Source of the DNA: Epithemia pelagica
Taxonomy: Eukaryota; Bacillariophyta; Bacillariophyceae; Surirellales; Surirellaceae
DNA: 64,000 nucleotides
Assembly (NCBI GenBank): GCA_946965045.2
Contig: OX337229.1
Span: 3,906,001-3,970,000 of the forward strand
Direction of reading: 5' to 3'
Within the stretch, counting starts at the first letter, position 1; each line of letters starts with the position of its first letter. The notes below the pieces were generated by a model that worked only from the letters and a program-made list of their open reading frames with translations, did not search any database and was not told the origin of the DNA. The translations under genes and the position numbers were made by a program. Of the stretch, positions 62,753 through 64,000 are shown one piece after another.

Positions 62753-63535
62753 TGTTACAATTCTTTCTGAATCGTAGGGACATTGATGCTCGGTAGAGCA
62801 GACAATCAGGTAGGTCACCAACCGATACAAGCTTCTCAGGGTCAGAGAAGCAAGCAAGTCGAAGTCTATCAGAAGGATAGTCGGGACACAAAAGAGGATG
62901 TGATAAATGGTGATATTGTTAGATTGTGTGTTGATTACTACGATAGGTCTACGTGAAATGTTCGGTCCTGCCAAGGGTCATGTATCATAGGTTCTTGGCG
63001 GCAACAGGTTTGGAATAGTTGGAGTTGATTCATGTGATGTATATGACATGTATATGTGGGCGGATAACATATACAGGGTCAACAGCTCTTGCTTTGGGTT
63101 GGCATAGTTGTTTTCATGGCGCGCAGCTTGTTGACAATTTGGAGATTGTGGGAATGGAAATATGGTCTCGCGTGATCGTGTGTCGTGCTTGGGATACTTA
63201 GACCGTTGGATCGGATAGATGCCGATAGCGCTCGGATGTCGCTTGGGCGCGCTCGATGATTTCGGGCGCGTACGCTTAGGGCGTTAGTACAGTGTCCGAG
63301 CAACGGCCAAATTTACGTCCGTTGTAATACCGCACGACCCAATTTAGTCTTGAGAGTGAGTTCGTCAATCTATTCTCACTTTTCATGATTTGCGAAGAAA
63401 TATAGGTCGATATAGCGCGAAGCTAGGAAACATAGCTCGAAGCTAGAGGGCATGATGCGATAGCACGAGGCTATGTGACATGGGGAATCGATGAGATGTA
63501 GAATCTAACCACCATAGACGGTGAGAATTCTAACA
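62753..63535 (-). repeat. 5' LTR of inserted copia element, 783 bp
   Basis: Same length and, by eye, the same sequence as 55152-55934. TGTTAG...TAACA on the minus strand. Followed on the outside by ATAAT (63536-63540). The three U3 repeats are present here too. Confidence 0.97.
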
Positions 63536-63540
63536 ATAAT
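63536..63540. repeat. Target-site duplication ATAAT, right copy
   Basis: Five bases directly outside the 5' LTR; identical to 55147-55151. Confidence 0.95.
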
Positions 63541-64000
63541 GACGGAACTTGTCACATTCATAGTGGACGACGATCCCGAGGAGGAACAGGACCCGAAAGA
63601 TTGGTTGTCACGTGCACTCCACGTCACCAACAAAGGAATAGAACAAATAGCAGGCAGATTACACGCCCGAATCAAATCAAATCGGAGTGGCAGAACGCAC
63701 AGAATCCAACACCATTTCAACACAAGACGAAGATACAGGGTGAGCTTCAGAATCATGGCAGCCGTCATCGCCATGTCAGCAGGAATGTCCAATGGAGCAC
63801 AACAAGTTGGAACCTTCGATACTGACTCACGGCTGGTCGGGATCGATAATCGATGCTCGGGATGCATCAGCCACAAACGATCCGATTTCCCGGGTGAATT
63901 GTTGGAATGTAAGAGAGCCATCAAGGGATTTGGAGGCTCAAGGACGTATAACGTATGGCAAGGAACCTTGCAGTGGGACTGGGATGACGACCAAGGAGTC
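63539..64000 (+). pseudogene. pol: Outer element pol, resumed after the insertion, partial
   Basis: An open frame of 154 codons runs off the window. Taken alone it happens to start with ATG across the duplication. The end of the visible part carries the aspartic-protease-like region of CoDi elements: TFDTDSRLVGIDNRCSGCIS, then KRAIKGFGGSRTYNVWQGT. It differs strongly from the DRGANGG protease of the inserted element, so the two belong to different lineages. Confidence 0.75.

Larger units (their letters stand above)
55152..63535 (-). mobile_element. Complete Ty1/copia LTR retrotransposon, 8384 bp
   Basis: It has identical-looking 783-bp LTRs with TG...CA ends and a perfect 5-bp target duplication ATAAT (55147-55151 and 63536-63540). 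Other parts are a primer site next to the 5' LTR, a purine tract next to the 3' LTR, one uninterrupted Gag-Pol frame with domains in copia order (protease, integrase, RT, RNase H), and a second ORF near the 5' end. All features of an autonomous, recently inserted copy are present. Confidence 0.97.
53434..64000 (+). mobile_element. Outer CoDi-like Ty1/copia retrotransposon, interrupted, runs off the window
   Basis: Gag (53434-55017) and the pol start (from 55054) lie in one frame on the plus strand. At 55151 the pol frame is broken by an 8384-bp minus-strand copia element and resumes at 63539 in a frame consistent with the same protein once the insert and one copy of the 5-bp duplication are discounted. 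Pol then stays open for 462 nt to the window edge. The 5' LTR is not located and the 3' end is outside. Confidence 0.8.

Overview
The window looks like nuclear DNA of a diatom, most likely a pennate one. Genes are dense and face both ways, and introns are short (about 64-127 bp, GT-AG). One GrpE and one Tic22-like protein look plastid-related. There is a Lys/Ser/Gly-rich secreted protein of the kind linked to silica cell walls, and the large repeats are Ty1/copia-type retrotransposons of the diatom CoDi kind. No bacterial features (operons, Shine-Dalgarno sites, CRISPR) are seen. The species cannot be named from the sequence alone.

Layout. 1-1652: no gene, but an inverted-repeat element (428-719). 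1653-13808: a lysine-rich unknown protein, GWT1/PIG-W (GPI-anchor inositol acylation), a mitochondrial PDK/BCKDK-type kinase, a small acidic unknown, eIF2B-epsilon, an eIF4E-family protein (first exon recovered here), GrpE and a radical-SAM protein. 13961-25299: a coiled-coil/zinc-finger protein with RPGAT repeats, a PAPS-transporter-like SLC35B protein, a DUF1295/steroid-reductase-like membrane protein, tRNA-Arg(UCU), and the first of two tandem paralogues sharing a CX2CX6HXC finger and a conserved C-terminus. 26427-39557: the second paralogue, a 1740-residue ankyrin-pseudokinase with a possibly new repeat, and a signal-peptide/low-complexity/Spondin_N secreted protein. 40450-52690: a conserved unknown, a twin-CX9C protein (TRIAP1/Mdm35-like), an SLC35B1-like transporter with a separate signal-peptide exon, a Stowaway-like MITE directly after it, an NLR-like STAND ATPase (helical domain, NB-ARC, TPR), and a Tic22-like protein.

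53434-64000 is a nested transposon. A plus-strand copia-type element (gag, then an in-frame TGA, then pol) is split by a complete 8384-bp copia element on the minus strand. The inserted element has 783-bp LTRs that look identical, a perfect 5-bp target duplication (ATAAT), an intact 1895-residue Gag-Pol, and an extra 259-residue ORF just inside its 5' LTR. The outer element's pol resumes at 63539 and runs off the window.

The host genes do not form one pathway. Two (eIF2B-epsilon, eIF4E) act in translation initiation and two (both SLC35B genes) in nucleotide-sugar/sulfate transport; the rest look independent. Exon structures were inferred from splice signals and reading-frame agreement, so they are predictions.
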